Shown: positions 4,784-5,918 of the stretch, in pieces
How the letters are laid out: every line of letters starts with the position of its first letter
Position numbering within the stretch: the first letter of the stretch is position 1
Source of the DNA: Treponema sp.
GTDB lineage: Bacteria > Spirochaetota > Spirochaetia > Treponematales > Breznakiellaceae
Assembly: GCA_031281685.1 (NCBI GenBank)
Contig: JAITFA010000118.1
Span: forward strand, 1 to 5,918
Reading direction: 5' to 3'
DNA: 5,918 nucleotides
Made by a program: the position numbers and the translations under genes
The notes under the pieces: generated by a model
What the model was told of the DNA's origin: nothing
The model's database searches: none
What the model saw: the letters and a program-made list of their open reading frames with translations, nothing else

Positions 4784-5918
4784 CTAATCACGCGCTTTCC
4801 GCGAGGAGCGTACCTCAATCGAAACTGGAATGTGGGTAAAGCCGAGGTCTTTGCGAATACGGTTGCGGAGATAGGCCAGATATGGCTCGTTTATGGCTTG
4901 GGGTCGGGAGGCAAAGAACACGAACTTCACCGGATTAGCCGAGACCTGTGTTATATACCGTATCTTGAAGCGCGTAGTTGGCCCTACTGGTGGCGGGTAT
5001 TCTTCCAACCAACGCGCCAAGGCTTGATTCAACGTACCGGTTTCGACACGCTTGGTCAACTGGCCATACATCCTGATAGCCATATCCATGAGCTTGTCCG
5101 CGCCAGTTCCGTCTTTGGCGCTTAACGGCAGGATAGGCGCATACTCCATCTGCCCGAATAAGAAGCGCATCCGGTCAACCACGGCGTTAAAGGTGTTTTT
5201 GACTGTAGGCATAGTATCCCACTTGTTGAGCGCCATGATGACGCCCCGGCCTTTGTCGCAAGCCAGTGCCGCGATCTTCTTGTCCTGATCTGCAAGTCCC
5301 TCCTGCGCGTCTATCAGTAAAAAGACTATGTCAGCCTCGTTAATGGCTTTTATGGCGCGGTTCACTGAATAGTATTCGATGTTTTCCGTTACCTTTGACT
5401 TGCGCCGTATGCCGGCGGTGTCCAAAATAACAAAGTTTCTTCTATTATATAAAAATGTTCCCTCCACCACATCGCGAGTGGTACCGGGAACATCGCTGAC
5501 GATAGAGGCGGCTGAGGCGGTGAGCCGGTTCGACAGCGTGGACTTACCGGTGTTGGGCCTGCCTAGAATGGCGATGCGGATGGGGCGCGTCGCGTCATTG
5601 TCTGCGACAACTGCGGAGAAGTCCAGCCTCGCCACGATAGCCGCCTCAAGCTCGCCCACATGGTCACCATGCTCCGCTGAAATCATAAAGACCTTGTCAA
5701 AGCCAAGGGCCAGCAGGTTCCATGCATCTTCCTCTCGCCGTCCACCTTCAGTCTTGTTTACTGCTACCAGCAGACGGTTTTGCCAGGGACGTAGCAGCTC
5801 AATGAACTCCTCGTCTTCGGGTGTGAGGTCTCCGGCTTCCAGTATCAGCACGATGAGCGCGGCGTGTTCCAGCGTCAGAAGCGTTTTTTCCACCACAAGC
5901 GCGTCCATCTTACGGCCA
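4784..5918 (-). CDS. der: Ribosome-assembly GTPase Der (EngA), N-terminus cut by the window edge
   Basis: Der is an essential GTPase with two tandem G domains and a C-terminal KH-like domain that helps mature the 50S ribosomal subunit. The window holds the last 377 or so residues; the frame stays open to the edge, and the P-loop of the first G domain is missing. Numbering from the Met codon at 5908: the rest of G domain 1 has LTPEDEEF at 28-35, a G4 motif read as NKTE (51-54) and SAEHG at G5. G domain 2 has GRPNTGKS (116-123), PGTTRD (141-146), DTAG (163-166), NKWD (228-231) and SAKDGTG (263-269). The KH-like end runs from YPPPVGPTTRFKIRY to SRKARD. That internal Met is not the true start. 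The NKTE motif has Glu in place of the usual Asp of NKxD, which may weaken guanine recognition by the first domain. Sequence style is spirochaete-like. Confidence 0.95.
   Translation of the reverse strand, partial: GRKMDALVVEKTLLTLEHAALIVLILEAGDLTPEDEEFIELLRPWQNRLLVAVNKTEGGRREEDAWNLLALGFDKVFMISAEHGDHVGELEAAIVARLDFSAVVADNDATRPIRIAILGRPNTGKSTLSNRLTASAASIVSDVPGTTRDVVEGTFLYNRRNFVILDTAGIRRKSKVTENIEYYSVNRAIKAINEADIVFLLIDAQEGLADQDKKIAALACDKGRGVIMALNKWDTMPTVKNTFNAVVDRMRFLFGQMEYAPILPLSAKDGTGADKLMDMAIRMYGQLTKRVETGTLNQALARWLEEYPPPVGPTTRFKIRYITQVSANPVKFVFFASRPQAINEPYLAYLRNRIRKDLGFTHIPVSIEVRSSRKARD

Noticed and set aside
1..5918. CRISPR arrays, tRNA or rRNA genes, insertion sequences
   Set aside because: No spaced direct repeats, cloverleaf, transposase or terminal inverted repeats were seen. 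The only mobile-type element is the intein.

Overview
The window looks like a piece of an anaerobic bacterial chromosome at roughly 50-55% GC, with every convincing gene on the minus strand. The Der and MerR proteins read like those of Spirochaetota (Treponema-like). Pointers are the GRPNTGKS P-loop and the VTENIEYYSVNRAIK and FGQMEYAPI stretches of Der, plus a very short MerR protein with no effector domain. This assignment comes from remembered family patterns, not a search, and is moderate at best. A class III (oxygen-sensitive) ribonucleotide reductase fits an anaerobe.

Layout in the direction of transcription (right to left): der, the ribosome-assembly GTPase, cut by the window edge (5918-4784); a small MerR-type regulator starting 2 bases after it (4781-4470); a regulatory region (about 4469-4262) with a good sigma70-type promoter and two NrdR boxes 42 bp apart; nrdR (4261-3803); nrdD (3774-718); a small gene of unusual build (615-94); and a strong rho-independent terminator (60-24). 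The promoter, tight spacing and terminator suggest that nrdR, nrdD and the small gene form one NrdR-repressed operon for anaerobic dNTP synthesis.

The reductase is broken up in three ways. First, NrdD carries an in-frame intein of about 325 residues, placed directly in front of the predicted thiyl-radical cysteine (MC|intein|CRLQLD). Its first residue is apparently Pro rather than Cys or Ser, and its LAGLIDADG-type endonuclease motifs have lost both acidic residues. Second, nrdD has an in-frame TAA at codon 237 where the family has Glu (QN-E-WAGAQ), so as written the gene yields only a 236-residue fragment. Third, and most striking, NrdD ends just after its zinc ribbon and lacks the glycyl-radical tail. 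That tail (YSRIVGYYRSVRNWN) lies in the separate downstream gene, with its own Shine-Dalgarno site, fused to a thioredoxin/glutaredoxin-like domain with a CPAC motif.

The working model is a split class III reductase. A catalytic subunit, matured by protein splicing, is completed in trans by a small subunit carrying both the glycyl radical and a possible dithiol reductant. No NrdG activase gene lies before the terminator. Whether the locus is active depends on whether the TAA codon is real.
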